Assembly: GCA_005889405.1 (NCBI GenBank)
Contig: VBFY01000059.1
Span: forward strand, 1 to 64,000
Origin: Chloroflexota bacterium
GTDB taxonomy: Bacteria; Chloroflexota; Limnocylindria; P2-11E
DNA: 64,000 bases
Reading direction: 5' to 3'
Shown here in pieces: positions 15,827-24,590 of this stretch. The notes beneath the pieces are model-generated. The model saw only the letters and a program-made list of their open reading frames with translations, did no database searches and was not told where the DNA came from. Position 1 is the stretch's first letter, and the number at the start of each line of letters is the position of its first letter. The translations under genes were made by a program, and so were the position numbers.

Positions 15827-17085
15827 AGCGCGAACTCTCCCGGCGCGATCCGCTCGCGGCCGCGCATATACGGCCGGACCGCTTTCGGGATGACCACCGA
15901 TCCATCTTGCTGCTGGTAGTTCTCGATGATCGAGATCATGAGGCGCGGAAGCGCGAGGCCGGATCCGTTCAAAAGATGCGGATGCTCGATCTTGCCGCCC
16001 GGCTCGCGCCGATACCGGATGCTCGCGCGCTCCGCTTGGAACGACCCGCAGTTGCTGCATGAGGACACCTCGACCCACTCGCCGACGCCCGGTGCCCATG
16101 CCTCCACGTCGAAGCCACGGGTCGCTTGGAATGCAAGCTCGCCCGTGCACAGCTCGATCACGCGGACGGGTATCTCCAGCCGCTCGAGGACCTCGACCGC
16201 GCGATCGACGAGACCCTCGAGCTCCTTGGGCGACTCTTCGGGGTGGCAGTACACGACCATCTCGACCTTGTCGAACTGGTGGCCGCGCTTGATGCCGCGG
16301 ACGTCTCGTCCTGCGCTCATGTGCTCGCGTCGAAAGCATGCGGTGTATGCGACGTATTGAAGCGGAAACTTCTGACCGTCGAGGATCTCGTCGCCATGGA
16401 TGCCGACCAGCTGCGGCTCGGCCGTCGGGATGAGCCACAGATCGTCCTGTTCGTCGTGATATTGATTCTCGGCGAAGTGAGGGAGATGCGAGCTCGCGAC
16501 GAGTGTCTGCCGCTTCGTGAGGAACGGCGGGTAGATCTCTGTAAAACCGGCGTCGATCTTGAGGTCGAGCATCCATTGGATGAGAGCGCGCTGGAGCGCG
16601 GCGCCTGCGCCGCGCAGCAGGTAGAAACGCGAGCCGGACACTTTCGCGCCGCGCGGGATGTCGAGGATGCCGAGCTTCTCGCCGATCTCCCAGTGTGGCT
16701 TTGCCGGGAACGGAAGTTCGCGCGGCTTGTCCTCGCGGACGACCTTGTTGTCCTCGTACACAGCCCCGACCGGCGCGCCGGGATCGACCAGGTTGGGGAT
16801 GTGGAGAACGAGCTCGTCACGCTCCGATTCGAGTGGGCCGAGCTCCGCCTCGATCGCTTTGATGCGCTCGCCCACCTCGCGCATTCGCGTCTTGACCGCG
16901 TCGCTTGGCGGACCGCCCTTGCTTCCCTTGTTCCGTTCGGCGCGCAGCTGCTCGACTTCGGAGCGCAGTGCCCGACTTCGGGTGTCCAGCTCGACGATGC
17001 GACCCAGCGGTGCGTCGAAGTGGCGCAGCTCGAGCATCGCGCGGACCGCGCCAGGTTGCTCGCGGATCAGCTGGAGCGGATTCAT
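15823..17085 (-). CDS. serS: Seryl-tRNA synthetase
   Basis: About 420 residues, normal length. It charges tRNA-Ser (and tRNA-Sec where present) with serine. The N-terminal coiled-coil arm that grips the long variable arm is residues ~25-110 (LRSEVEQLRAERNKG). Class II motif 2 is FRREHMSAGRDVRGIKRGHQFDKVE and motif 3 is GSGLALPRLMISIIENYQ. The ATG at 17085 follows a GATAAT hexamer by 9 nt with no Shine-Dalgarno, so the mRNA is probably leaderless. It diverges from a glycosyltransferase gene whose start is only 21 bp away. Confidence 0.97.
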   Translation of the reverse strand: MNPLQLIREQPGAVRAMLELRHFDAPLGRIVELDTRSRALRSEVEQLRAERNKGSKGGPPSDAVKTRMREVGERIKAIEAELGPLESERDELVLHIPNLVDPGAPVGAVYEDNKVVREDKPRELPFPAKPHWEIGEKLGILDIPRGAKVSGSRFYLLRGAGAALQRALIQWMLDLKIDAGFTEIYPPFLTKRQTLVASSHLPHFAENQYHDEQDDLWLIPTAEPQLVGIHGDEILDGQKFPLQYVAYTACFRREHMSAGRDVRGIKRGHQFDKVEMVVYCHPEESPKELEGLVDRAVEVLERLEIPVRVIELCTGELAFQATRGFDVEAWAPGVGEWVEVSSCSNCGSFQAERASIRYRREPGGKIEHPHLLNGSGLALPRLMISIIENYQQQDGSVVIPKAVRPYMRGRERIAPGEFAL

Positions 17086-17106
17086 GAGCGTGTCATTATC
17101 GCGTTC
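17086..17106. promoter_or_regulatory. Overlapping divergent -10 elements (serS / glycosyltransferase)
   Basis: The 21-bp gap holds CATTATC at 17094-17100. Read right it gives CATTAT, 7 nt before a GTG start; read left it gives GATAAT, 9 nt before the serS ATG. Both genes would be leaderless and share one melting site. There is no room for Shine-Dalgarno sequences on either side. Confidence 0.6.
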
Positions 17107-18360
17107 GTGTTCCACGTCGTGCTCGTCGCGTTCGAGGGACCGGACCGCTATTCGTTCGTCGGCGGTCTCGCGACGCGCATGACAGACCTCTCCGGTGCGC
17201 TGCTCGACCGCGGACACCGTGTCTATCACCTCTTCGTCGGCGACCCATCCCTGCCGACGCACGAGGAGCGCTACGAGGGTCAGCTGGTGCTCCAGCGCTG
17301 GTCGCAATGGATCAGCCGCTATCACCCGCGCGATGTGTACGACGGCGAGGACGGGAAGTACCTCGACTTCTCGCGCACCGTGCCGCCGTATCTCGCGAAC
17401 GTCGTGATCCCGGCCGCAGCCACGCGGGGCGAGCGGAGCGTGGTCTTGTTCGAGGACTGGCAGACCGCCGCCGCAGCGATCAATACCGCGACGCTCCTGT
17501 CCGCGCGCACCGATCGTTCCGCGACGCTCTTCTGGAACGCCAATAACACCTATGGCTTCGGCCGCATCGACTTTCCCCTGCTGCGCCGAGCCGCGTCGAT
17601 CACGACGATCTCACGCTACATGCGCATGGAGCTCGCGAAGGTCGACGTCGAGGCGGCCGTGCTGCCGAACGGCATCGCCGATCGGTACCTGAAGCCGCTC
17701 GCGCCTAGCGACGTGACGGCGATGCGCACGGCGTTCGGTGACCGACCCACGTTCGTGAAGGTCGCGCGATTCGACGTCGACAAGCGCTGGCTCTGGGCCA
17801 TCGACGCGATCGCCACGATGCGCGACGCCGGCATGCGGCCACGTTTCATCATGCGCGGCAGCCGTAGCCCCTACGCGGAGACCGTCGGCGATCGCATCTT
17901 CGGGCGCGGACTCACGGTCGAGCGCCTCGCGCTGCCGCAAGCTGCGTCGTCGCGCGACCTCGCGGCCGCGATCGCGACGACGAACGCCGAGGTCGTGTTC
18001 CTCGACTTCTTCATCGACGAGAAGGCGCTGCGCTCGCTCTACGCGGCGGCCGACGGCGTGCTCGCGAATTCGGAGAAGGAGCCGTTCGGACTCGTCGGTC
18101 TCGAGGTCATGGCGTCCGGCGGCATCGCGTACCTCGGCCGGACCGGAGAGGACTACGCGGTGCCGTTCGGGAACGCGATCGTGGTGCAGAGCGACGATCC
18201 GCGCGAGCTGCTCACGTCATACCTCACCCTGCGCGAGCGGCCGGAGCTCGGACGGTCGATCCGCACCGACGGGCGCGCGACCGCGAAACGCTTCGCGTGG
18301 CCGCGCATCCTCGAGGGCTACGAGTCGGTGTGGGAGACCGCCTTCGCGCTGACGAGCTAG
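17107..18360 (+). CDS. GT4-type glycosyltransferase
   Basis: About 417 residues with a GT-B fold. The N-terminal domain starts VFHVVLVAFEGPDRYSFVGGLATRM, with the glycine loop typical of sugar-nucleotide transferases such as glycogen/sucrose synthase relatives. The C-terminal domain carries ANSEKEPFGLVGLEVMASGG, the E-x7-E motif that binds the nucleotide sugar. Donor and acceptor are unknown. I place the start at GTG 17107, because the long track ORF runs through serS on the opposite strand. A CATTAT hexamer 7 nt upstream supports a leaderless mRNA. It converges with the methyltransferase pseudogene, their stops overlapping in CTAG. Confidence 0.85.
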   Translation: MFHVVLVAFEGPDRYSFVGGLATRMTDLSGALLDRGHRVYHLFVGDPSLPTHEERYEGQLVLQRWSQWISRYHPRDVYDGEDGKYLDFSRTVPPYLANVVIPAAATRGERSVVLFEDWQTAAAAINTATLLSARTDRSATLFWNANNTYGFGRIDFPLLRRAASITTISRYMRMELAKVDVEAAVLPNGIADRYLKPLAPSDVTAMRTAFGDRPTFVKVARFDVDKRWLWAIDAIATMRDAGMRPRFIMRGSRSPYAETVGDRIFGRGLTVERLALPQAASSRDLAAAIATTNAEVVFLDFFIDEKALRSLYAAADGVLANSEKEPFGLVGLEVMASGGIAYLGRTGEDYAVPFGNAIVVQSDDPRELLTSYLTLRERPELGRSIRTDGRATAKRFAWPRILEGYESVWETAFALTS

Positions 18361-19130
18361 AGCCGCTCGAGCTGCTCGTGGCGAACGGCGCGCCGGATCG
18401 CCCACGGGTCGCCGTCCCACCGCCTTCGCGCCGCCGGATCGACCATCCAGCGCACCCGATGCACGAAGCGCGCGTGGTCGTCGAGATAACGCTGCAGCGT
18501 GGTTCGATCTTCGAAGAGCACGCGGTGCCAGAAGCGGCCGGCACGCCGCGAGCGGAACCAACCCTCGCGGACCGCGGTCGCGACCGCGTCGTCCGAGCTG
18601 CGGTCGTTCACGAGTTCCTCGCGGGAAGTCGCGATGACGCCGGCCTGACCGTACGTGCCACTCGAAGTCTTGTGCTCCGCGTACGCGAAAACGCGCGAAT
18701 CAGGCCGCGCGTCGATGAGGATGCCATGCGACCGCAGGATCCTGCGGGCTTCCTTCAGGGCATCGACCATGCCCCGTCGTGGGACGCATCAGAGCGTCCA
18801 CGACAGGATCGCGACGTCGAAGTACCCGTCGGGAAACGGAAGCTCCTGTGCGACGCCGACCTTGAACTGTACGTTCGCGGCGCCGAGCCCGCGCGCCTTC
18901 GCGCGGGCGAGGCGGATCGCCGAGGGATCAGGATCGACGCCCACGACCTCGGACGCGTAGGGGGCGCACCCAAGGGCCATGCGCCCATCGCCGCAGCCGA
19001 CGTCGATGACGCGTTTGCGCCGGACAAGGGAGACGCCACCATATTCGCGAAGCTCGCCTTCCGGTGGCGGTCGCAGCAGCGACGAGATCGCCGGCAGCAG
19101 ACGACCGACCGCACTGGTACTTGTGCCCAT
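18357..19130 (-). pseudogene. Class I SAM methyltransferase with in-frame TGA
   Basis: ORFs 18789-19130 and 18357-18770 are in the same frame and separated by TGA at 18789-18791 plus six sense codons. Together they make one ~257-residue methyltransferase: motif I KRVIDVGCGDGRMALG near residue 42, acidic motif II VVGVDPDPSA, post-motif FDVAILSWTL, then the stop, CVPRRG, and MVDALKEARRILRSHGILID. Relatives read through this point with a small residue or Cys where the TGA is, and the next codon is TGC. It may be a pseudogene, a base error, or a recoded TGA. The N-terminal half alone would lack the rest of the Rossmann sheet. Confidence 0.65.
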
Positions 19131-19158
19131 GACGAGCGCGACGATATAGGAGGAGCGA

Positions 19159-19614
19159 ATGACAGTGGATCGAAGTCACGACGCAGCGAATGACGCCGAG
19201 CGGGCGCGGCTCGGAAAGCTCGTCGCGCGCCTCAGCGACGAGGACCTGAGCCGGCCGATGCCGGCGGGTTGGACGGCGGCGGCGATGCTCGCGCACGCGG
19301 GTTTCTGGGATGCGCGAGCCGTCTTCGCGCTGGAGAAGTGGGCGACGACCGGCGCTGCGCCGCCGCCCGGTGACTACGAGCCCGACGATGTCGCCTGGAT
19401 AAACGAGTCGGCCAAACCGTTCCTCCTGGCACTTCCGCCGCGCGTGGCGGCGGACCTCGCGCTCCGCCTAGCCGAGCAGGCGGACGTGAGGATCAAAGCG
19501 CTGAGCGATGAGCTCGTGGAGAAGATCCGCGTCGTGGGGCCGTTCAACATCTCGCGGGCGGAGCATCGAAGGGAGCACCTGGACGACATCGAGCGCCTTT
19601 TCCCGCCCAGATAG
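19159..19614 (+). CDS. DinB/maleylpyruvate-isomerase-like protein
   Basis: A 151-residue four-helix protein. The segment LSRPMPAGWTAAAMLAHAGFWDARAVFALEKW resembles the DinB/MDMPI N-terminal fold with its conserved metal-site His, and a second His occurs in the C-terminal helix (AEHRREHLDDIERL). Such enzymes are metal-dependent, often thiol-cofactor-dependent transferases. AGGAGG precedes the ATG, itself overlapping a TATAGG hexamer. It is divergent from the methyltransferase pseudogene and convergent with the next lipoprotein. Substrate unknown. Confidence 0.72.
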   Translation: MTVDRSHDAANDAERARLGKLVARLSDEDLSRPMPAGWTAAAMLAHAGFWDARAVFALEKWATTGAAPPPGDYEPDDVAWINESAKPFLLALPPRVAADLALRLAEQADVRIKALSDELVEKIRVVGPFNISRAEHRREHLDDIERLFPPR

Positions 19615-19626
19615 GACGCGCGGAGA

Positions 19627-20649
19627 TCAGCGCGCAGCGTTGAAGAGTGCGCCGACCCAGTACCAGCGTCCATCGATCTGGTCGAACACGAGCTGCACGT
19701 TGCTCTGGGGTGTCGGCGGCGTGCCGTACGCCGACCACGTCGACCACACCCAGAATGATCCCGGCATCGGAGGATCGCGGCGGATGGGCCGCGGCTCGAC
19801 CGTGACCTTGAGTCCCTGCGAGAACGACGTTCGGAGCTGCGCGGCCATCTTGTCGCGGCTGGTCGCCCCGCCCTCGGACTGGTAATAGCCGGAGTTGAAC
19901 CAGCACTTCGGCGTCATCAGATCGCGCAATCGGTCGGCGTCAGAAGCCGCGAAGGCGGCGGCGACCATATCCACCATGTTTTCGACCACAGCGGCGACGA
20001 CGGGCGCGGGTGTCGGTGTCGGACGCGGGGCGGGCGTCACGAATGTCATCGAACGCGCGATCGCGTCGAACGTCGCGTTCGGCAGCTGAGGCGGACGCGG
20101 GTCTGCGCCAGGCACGACCGTGATGCCATACATGCGTCCCGAGGATGCGACGTAGTAGCCCAGTGATTCGTCCGCGCTGCCGAATACTCGTGCCGCGGGC
20201 TTCCCATCGATCGTGGTCGTCTGCACCTGGCCGCCGTTGCCACCCGCGCGCGCGGTGGCGAACTGGATCGGCGTCTGCGATGACGTCTGCGCCTCGACCT
20301 CCACGACCCAGGCGAACGCGCCTGTTCCACCCGTGCCGCCGTGCACGCCGAGATCCTGTTCGTCGACGCCACTGCGCCAGGTCAGCACGTCGTCACCGAG
20401 GTAGACCGGGTCCTGGACCTCGATCCGGGAAAGGCATTCGCTGACACGCCACGACGGCGGCAAGGTGACGGCGTATCCGAGCGCGGCGTTCACGTGCCGG
20501 CCGGGTGGTATCGGTGAAGGAGTCGCGGTCTGGACCGTCGCCGTTGGCGTCGGGCTCGGCGCGACCGACACGCTCTCCACCGGGCTCGGGCTCGGCGCCG
20601 ACCGGATGGGCAGGCAACTGGCGAGCGGAACGATGAAGGCCAGTGCCAA
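19627..20649 (-). CDS. Putative lipoprotein with C-terminal NTF2-like domain
   Basis: About 340 residues. A short hydrophobic segment ending LASC (lipobox-like) is followed by a Pro/Ser/Thr linker (~15-50), a beta-rich PsbP-like region (ALGYAVTLPPSWRVSECL, TTTIDGKPAARVFG), a second Pro/Thr linker (~210-225), and an NTF2-like domain (MVDMVAAAFAASDADRLRDLM) that probably binds a small ligand. The only start in range is TTG at 20649, which leaves an unusually short signal without basic residues. Upstream in frame is LRTRTSGRSWLRNG preceded by CTG, so the N-terminus is uncertain. It is the last gene of the greA-lysK-GH57 run. Confidence 0.65.
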   Translation of the reverse strand: MALAFIVPLASCLPIRSAPSPSPVESVSVAPSPTPTATVQTATPSPIPPGRHVNAALGYAVTLPPSWRVSECLSRIEVQDPVYLGDDVLTWRSGVDEQDLGVHGGTGGTGAFAWVVEVEAQTSSQTPIQFATARAGGNGGQVQTTTIDGKPAARVFGSADESLGYYVASSGRMYGITVVPGADPRPPQLPNATFDAIARSMTFVTPAPRPTPTPAPVVAAVVENMVDMVAAAFAASDADRLRDLMTPKCWFNSGYYQSEGGATSRDKMAAQLRTSFSQGLKVTVEPRPIRRDPPMPGSFWVWSTWSAYGTPPTPQSNVQLVFDQIDGRWYWVGALFNAAR

Positions 20650-20707
20650 ACCGTTTCGCAGCCACGACCGGCCGGATGTGCGTGTCCGCAGCTGATCGGC
20701 TATTGCG

Positions 20708-22387
20708 TTATCCGTACTGCTCGCGAGCGCCAGGCAGCATCGCGCCGCCCCGGCCGGCGACGGCCGCCATGCGATTCACGTCCATAAGCGACGAGCGGAT
20801 GTCGTCCGGCGGCTCGGCACCCGCGTACCACCAGACGACCTCGAGGTTCGCGCGGAACAGCGCGTCGAACACCGCGTCCTCGGGGCTCGAGTTGCGGCTC
20901 GAGTACCACCAGAACCAGTCGCTGCCTTCGGCGACCATGAGTGGCTGGCGCACGCTTTTGGGCATGTAGCGGAGCGCGCCCCACTGTTCCTGCGCGAATC
21001 GACGCGTGCGCTCGAGCGCGCCCCACGCGCGCGCGTGCGCGGGCTCGCCGATCCACACGCCGAGCGTCGCGTCGATCCAAGAACCGGTGTGCAGGTTCGG
21101 GAGTTCGACCTTCGCCGGCGTCTTGTCGAGAAAATCGCTCACGCGCACGGTCTCGAAACGCTCATCGGACTGCAGCGTTCCGTACAGGTAGCGCAGGAAG
21201 TCGTTCCCGTTGTTCGGGTACGCCTCCCAGGCGTTCTCGCCATCGAGGATGATCGTCGCGAGGTACGGACCGCCGTCTTCGGGCAGGCGCTCGCGAGCGC
21301 GTTCAAGCTTCCAGATCATGTCGCCGACCGCATCGTGAGGCGACATATCTCCGTACAGAAAGCCGATGCGGTCTGAGATCTCGCGGTCGCGGAAGATCGC
21401 GGTGCCGCCGCCCGGTATGCGGTACGGCCGGTAGAGGAGCTGCGGCTCGAGCAGACCACCGACGTCGTCGCGCTTGAACTCGACGCCGATCGAGCGCGCC
21501 AGCACGCCCTCGTCCGACGCGAACCACTCGAGGCCCGACTTGAAGATCGCGCTCGCGGCTTCAGGCGAGATCGAGCCCTCCGACGGCCACGTACCGCGCG
21601 GCTTCTTGCCGAAGGCGCGCTCGTGCGATGCGATCGCCTCCTCGATCTGGAATGCCGCATCGTCGGGATAGGCAAACGGCGGATCGGGCATGATCGCGTT
21701 CGGGTCGGCACGCAGCGCGCTGCGGTTGTCGATGATGAGCGGAAGGATCGGGTGGTAGTACGGCGTCGTCAGGATCTCCACCTGGCCATCGCGTTCGAGC
21801 CGGTGATACAGATGCGGCACGCCCGAGGCCATCATGCGTTGCCGCCCGATCACGTACCGCACCTCGTCGCCCGTATAGCGCTGACCCTTCTCGCGAAGCT
21901 CCTTGAGCCGCGCATCGCTCTCGATGTCGTCCGGATCGATCCACGCGAGGTTGAACCACAGCGCGAGATCGACGAAGTAGTCGTCCGACAGCAGCTCGGG
22001 GCGGTCGCGCGTTGCCATACCGAGCTGGAGCAGCCGCCGGTACTCGTCGTGCCGATGGATCACGTTGCCGTGATGGATGGAGAAGAAGCGATGCAGCATG
22101 TGGTCCTTCTCCTCCGGCGTGAGCGAGCCGTCGACGGTCCGCATCGTGACGCGCGTGTCCTCGTCGTCCGCACCGCGCGCGTAGTCCTCGAGCTGGTCGC
22201 GCAGGCTCGGCACCATCGTGAAATGCGCCTTGACGCCCGGGAACTCCTGGAGGAGCCGCGCCATGTGGAGGTAGTCCTTCGACGCGTGCAGCCGCACCCA
22301 CGGCAGGACGAACTCGCTCGTTTGTGGATGCCGGTAATACGGCTGATGCATGTGCCAGATGATCGCGACGGGAAGCTTCCCGTTCAC
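20708..22387 (-). CDS. Glycoside hydrolase family 57 (alpha-amylase/glucanotransferase type)
   Basis: A 559-residue protein. The N-terminal GH57 signature is AIIWHMHQPYYRHP. RGTWPSEGSISPEAA near residue 260 contains the family nucleophile Glu region, and ATIILDGENAWEAY near 375 the acid/base Asp region. GH57 enzymes act on alpha-glucans (amylase, branching, 4-alpha-glucanotransferase); the precise activity cannot be told. No signal peptide, so the substrate is probably intracellular glycogen. The GTG start overlaps the stop of lysK (GTGA), an unexpected partner for a synthetase gene. Confidence 0.9.
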   Translation of the reverse strand: MNGKLPVAIIWHMHQPYYRHPQTSEFVLPWVRLHASKDYLHMARLLQEFPGVKAHFTMVPSLRDQLEDYARGADDEDTRVTMRTVDGSLTPEEKDHMLHRFFSIHHGNVIHRHDEYRRLLQLGMATRDRPELLSDDYFVDLALWFNLAWIDPDDIESDARLKELREKGQRYTGDEVRYVIGRQRMMASGVPHLYHRLERDGQVEILTTPYYHPILPLIIDNRSALRADPNAIMPDPPFAYPDDAAFQIEEAIASHERAFGKKPRGTWPSEGSISPEAASAIFKSGLEWFASDEGVLARSIGVEFKRDDVGGLLEPQLLYRPYRIPGGGTAIFRDREISDRIGFLYGDMSPHDAVGDMIWKLERARERLPEDGGPYLATIILDGENAWEAYPNNGNDFLRYLYGTLQSDERFETVRVSDFLDKTPAKVELPNLHTGSWIDATLGVWIGEPAHARAWGALERTRRFAQEQWGALRYMPKSVRQPLMVAEGSDWFWWYSSRNSSPEDAVFDALFRANLEVVWWYAGAEPPDDIRSSLMDVNRMAAVAGRGGAMLPGAREQYG

Positions 22388-24015
22388 CGCGCCTTCACCG
22401 CCTCATCAAGACGGCGGCGCACGAAGTCATCGTCGAGGGCCCTCAGCAACCAGCCCGCCTTCGGGCCGCTGGGTCTGCCCAGGAAGGCCAGGTAGATCGC
22501 GCTGAAAGCGTCGCGGGACACCTTGCCGTCCACGACGAGGCCAACGCGCTTTGCGGTTTCGTACAGCTCCTGCTGCAGCGCCTCGGGGTCGCTCGTCGTA
22601 CCGACCAGCTGCTTCACCGACTCGAGGTAGCGGCGCTGCGCGTCGGTGAGCGTGATCGCGGGCAGCTCGGATAGCACGCTGAAACGGGCCTCGTCCGGGG
22701 CCCAGCGTTCGAGCCAAACGCGCGCGAGCGCGACACGCCGATCCAGATCCCTTTGCTCGGACGGATTGAGCGGCGCGGCCTTGCGCTCCTCGGCTTCGCT
22801 CTGCGGATCGACGCTTGGGATCTGCAGCCAATCGGCGACGATGCTGAAGCGCACGCGAAAGCCGGGGGGCTCCGGATCCTCGGCGACCTGCGACAAGAGC
22901 CACGTCTTCGCCTTGTCGCTCTCCGGCTCCGTCAGGAATGCGTCGCCGCCCTGGTCGTACTCGTCCATGAGCTTGGGAAGCGTGAGGCCCGCCGGATCGA
23001 ACTCGACATGCCGCTTCGGATGCGTGCGGAGCATCAAGAAGCGAACGAGCTCGGGCGGGTAGATCGCGACGAGCTCGCTCGCCGCGGCGCCGAGGCCCTT
23101 CGAGGTCGACATCTTCTTTCCGCCGCTCGTCGTGAAGAATTCATGCACGAGCCCGATCGGGGGTTCCTTCTTCCAGACCTCGCGGTAGATCTCGTTCGCG
23201 CGATCGCGTGACCCGCCGGCGGTGAGGAGATCCTTGCCACCCTCCTCGTAGGTGACGCCGAAGTGGTCCCACATCGCGCACCACTGGAGGTTCCAGTACA
23301 GCTTCGCGTTCCCTTTGAAGGGCGAGATGCGGCCGGATTGCCCGCAGCCCTTGGCCCACTCGACGTAGTCCGGTCGGCACTCATACGCGACGGTCTCTCC
23401 GTCGTAGTCATACGAGTAGGTGGTCCCGAGGCGGCGGCAGTTCTCACAGATCACGCCGATCGGAAGCCAGCGTTCGTCCTTCTTGACGTTCGCGACGCGG
23501 GCATAGATCTCGCGGATCGTCGCGGCATTCCGCAGAACGAGGTCGATCTGCTTGTCCAGTTCCCCAGAGCGATAGAGGTCCCGCATCCAGTGGATCTCCT
23601 CGGGTCGAATGCCAAGCCCTTCGAACGTCGCGAGGAACCGCGACGCGTAGTAGCGCGCGAAGTCGGATGCCTCCGACGGCTCCGGCGATGGAATGTGCGC
23701 GAACGGCTTGCCCATGTGCTCTGCCCAAGCAGCCTTCTCTTTCAGCGACTGCGAGTCCATCGGGTCGTAGTCGTCGATGGTGAACACGTAGCGGATGCGC
23801 AGGCCGCGTTTCTTGAACGTCCGATACAGAGCGTCGGTGATGATCGGACCACGCAGGTTGGAGATGAGCACGTCACCGGACGGCGTCTTTGAGTCGCGGA
23901 TCACATGCTCGCGATCGGTCGCGAGGAGATCGGCCTCCTCGTCCGCCCAGAATCGAGCCTGGTGTCCTTGTTCCGACCCTTTGGCCGTCACGCTCGCGCT
24001 GGACTCTACGCTCAA
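22384..24015 (-). CDS. lysK: Class I (archaeal-type) lysyl-tRNA synthetase with altered HIGH motif
   Basis: A 543-residue class I LysRS. Recognised by HVIRDSKTPSGDVL at 37-50, the Rossmann fold, the GGKDLL segment and GGKKMSTSKGLGAA (KMSKS loop) near 300. A zinc-type CxxC..CxxC pair is partly present (CENC, then C...C). The HIGH-equivalent motif, normally HVGN or HVGS after TPSG, reads LISN here, so both the His and Gly are missing. It would charge tRNA-Lys in the cytoplasm if active. The start is TTG overlapping the greA stop (TTGA). Class I LysRS is rare in bacteria. Confidence 0.88.
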   Translation of the reverse strand: MSVESSASVTAKGSEQGHQARFWADEEADLLATDREHVIRDSKTPSGDVLISNLRGPIITDALYRTFKKRGLRIRYVFTIDDYDPMDSQSLKEKAAWAEHMGKPFAHIPSPEPSEASDFARYYASRFLATFEGLGIRPEEIHWMRDLYRSGELDKQIDLVLRNAATIREIYARVANVKKDERWLPIGVICENCRRLGTTYSYDYDGETVAYECRPDYVEWAKGCGQSGRISPFKGNAKLYWNLQWCAMWDHFGVTYEEGGKDLLTAGGSRDRANEIYREVWKKEPPIGLVHEFFTTSGGKKMSTSKGLGAAASELVAIYPPELVRFLMLRTHPKRHVEFDPAGLTLPKLMDEYDQGGDAFLTEPESDKAKTWLLSQVAEDPEPPGFRVRFSIVADWLQIPSVDPQSEAEERKAAPLNPSEQRDLDRRVALARVWLERWAPDEARFSVLSELPAITLTDAQRRYLESVKQLVGTTSDPEALQQELYETAKRVGLVVDGKVSRDAFSAIYLAFLGRPSGPKAGWLLRALDDDFVRRRLDEAVKAR

Positions 24016-24482
24016 CTGACCGCCAGGATCTTCATTTCCATCGTGCCCGCCGGCACCGATACCTTCACCGTCTCGCCCGCGCGGTGACCTTGCAGCGCGC
24101 GCCCGACGGGCGACTCGTTGCTGATCTTGCCCTCCGCCGGCGACGCTTCCGCGGATCCGACGATGACGTACTTCTCTTTTTGGCCGTCGGCCTCGACGAT
24201 CACGTGGCTGCCGACTTCGACCAGATCGTGTTTGGTCTTCTCGTCGATGATCTGCGCGTTCTTGATCATCTGCTCGAGCGTCATGATCCGGCCCTCGAGG
24301 AAGGCCTGGTCGTTCTTGGCCTGCTCGAGCTCGGAATTCTCCGTGAAGTCGCCAAATTCCATCGCGGCGTGGATGCGCTCGGCCACCTCGGTGCGCTTGG
24401 TCGTGCGCAGCTCTGCAAGCTCCGCCTGCAGCTTCTTCAGCCCATCGGCAGAGACATAGACCGGCTTCTCAAGATTGTTCAT
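24012..24482 (-). CDS. greA: Transcript cleavage factor GreA
   Basis: A 156-residue protein that rescues backtracked RNA polymerase by stimulating transcript cleavage. The N-terminal coiled coil (residues ~10-75) carries the acidic tip GDFTENSELEQAK, where Asp/Glu hold the catalytic magnesium. The C-terminal FKBP-like domain ends with ISNESPVGRALQGHRAGETVKVSVP. Full length and intact. GGAGG lies before the ATG, and TAATGG is 7 nt away. It is the first gene of an operon with lysK and GH57, parallel to the greA-lysS pairs of many bacteria. Confidence 0.96.
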   Translation of the reverse strand: MNNLEKPVYVSADGLKKLQAELAELRTTKRTEVAERIHAAMEFGDFTENSELEQAKNDQAFLEGRIMTLEQMIKNAQIIDEKTKHDLVEVGSHVIVEADGQKEKYVIVGSAEASPAEGKISNESPVGRALQGHRAGETVKVSVPAGTMEMKILAVS

Positions 24483-24590
24483 TGAGCCTCCATTACCCGG
24501 GTGCGACCCGCGCCACCCACCGCCCTAGAAACAAAAGCACTGAAGACCTCGCGGCCCTCAGCACTCCGGGCTACCTATGCTGGCGACAGA

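Noticed and set aside
18761-18791. Selenocysteine insertion element after the TGA
   Set aside because: The only hairpin has two 3-bp stems split by a bulge, too weak for a bacterial SECIS; I keep the recoding idea only as a hypothesis.
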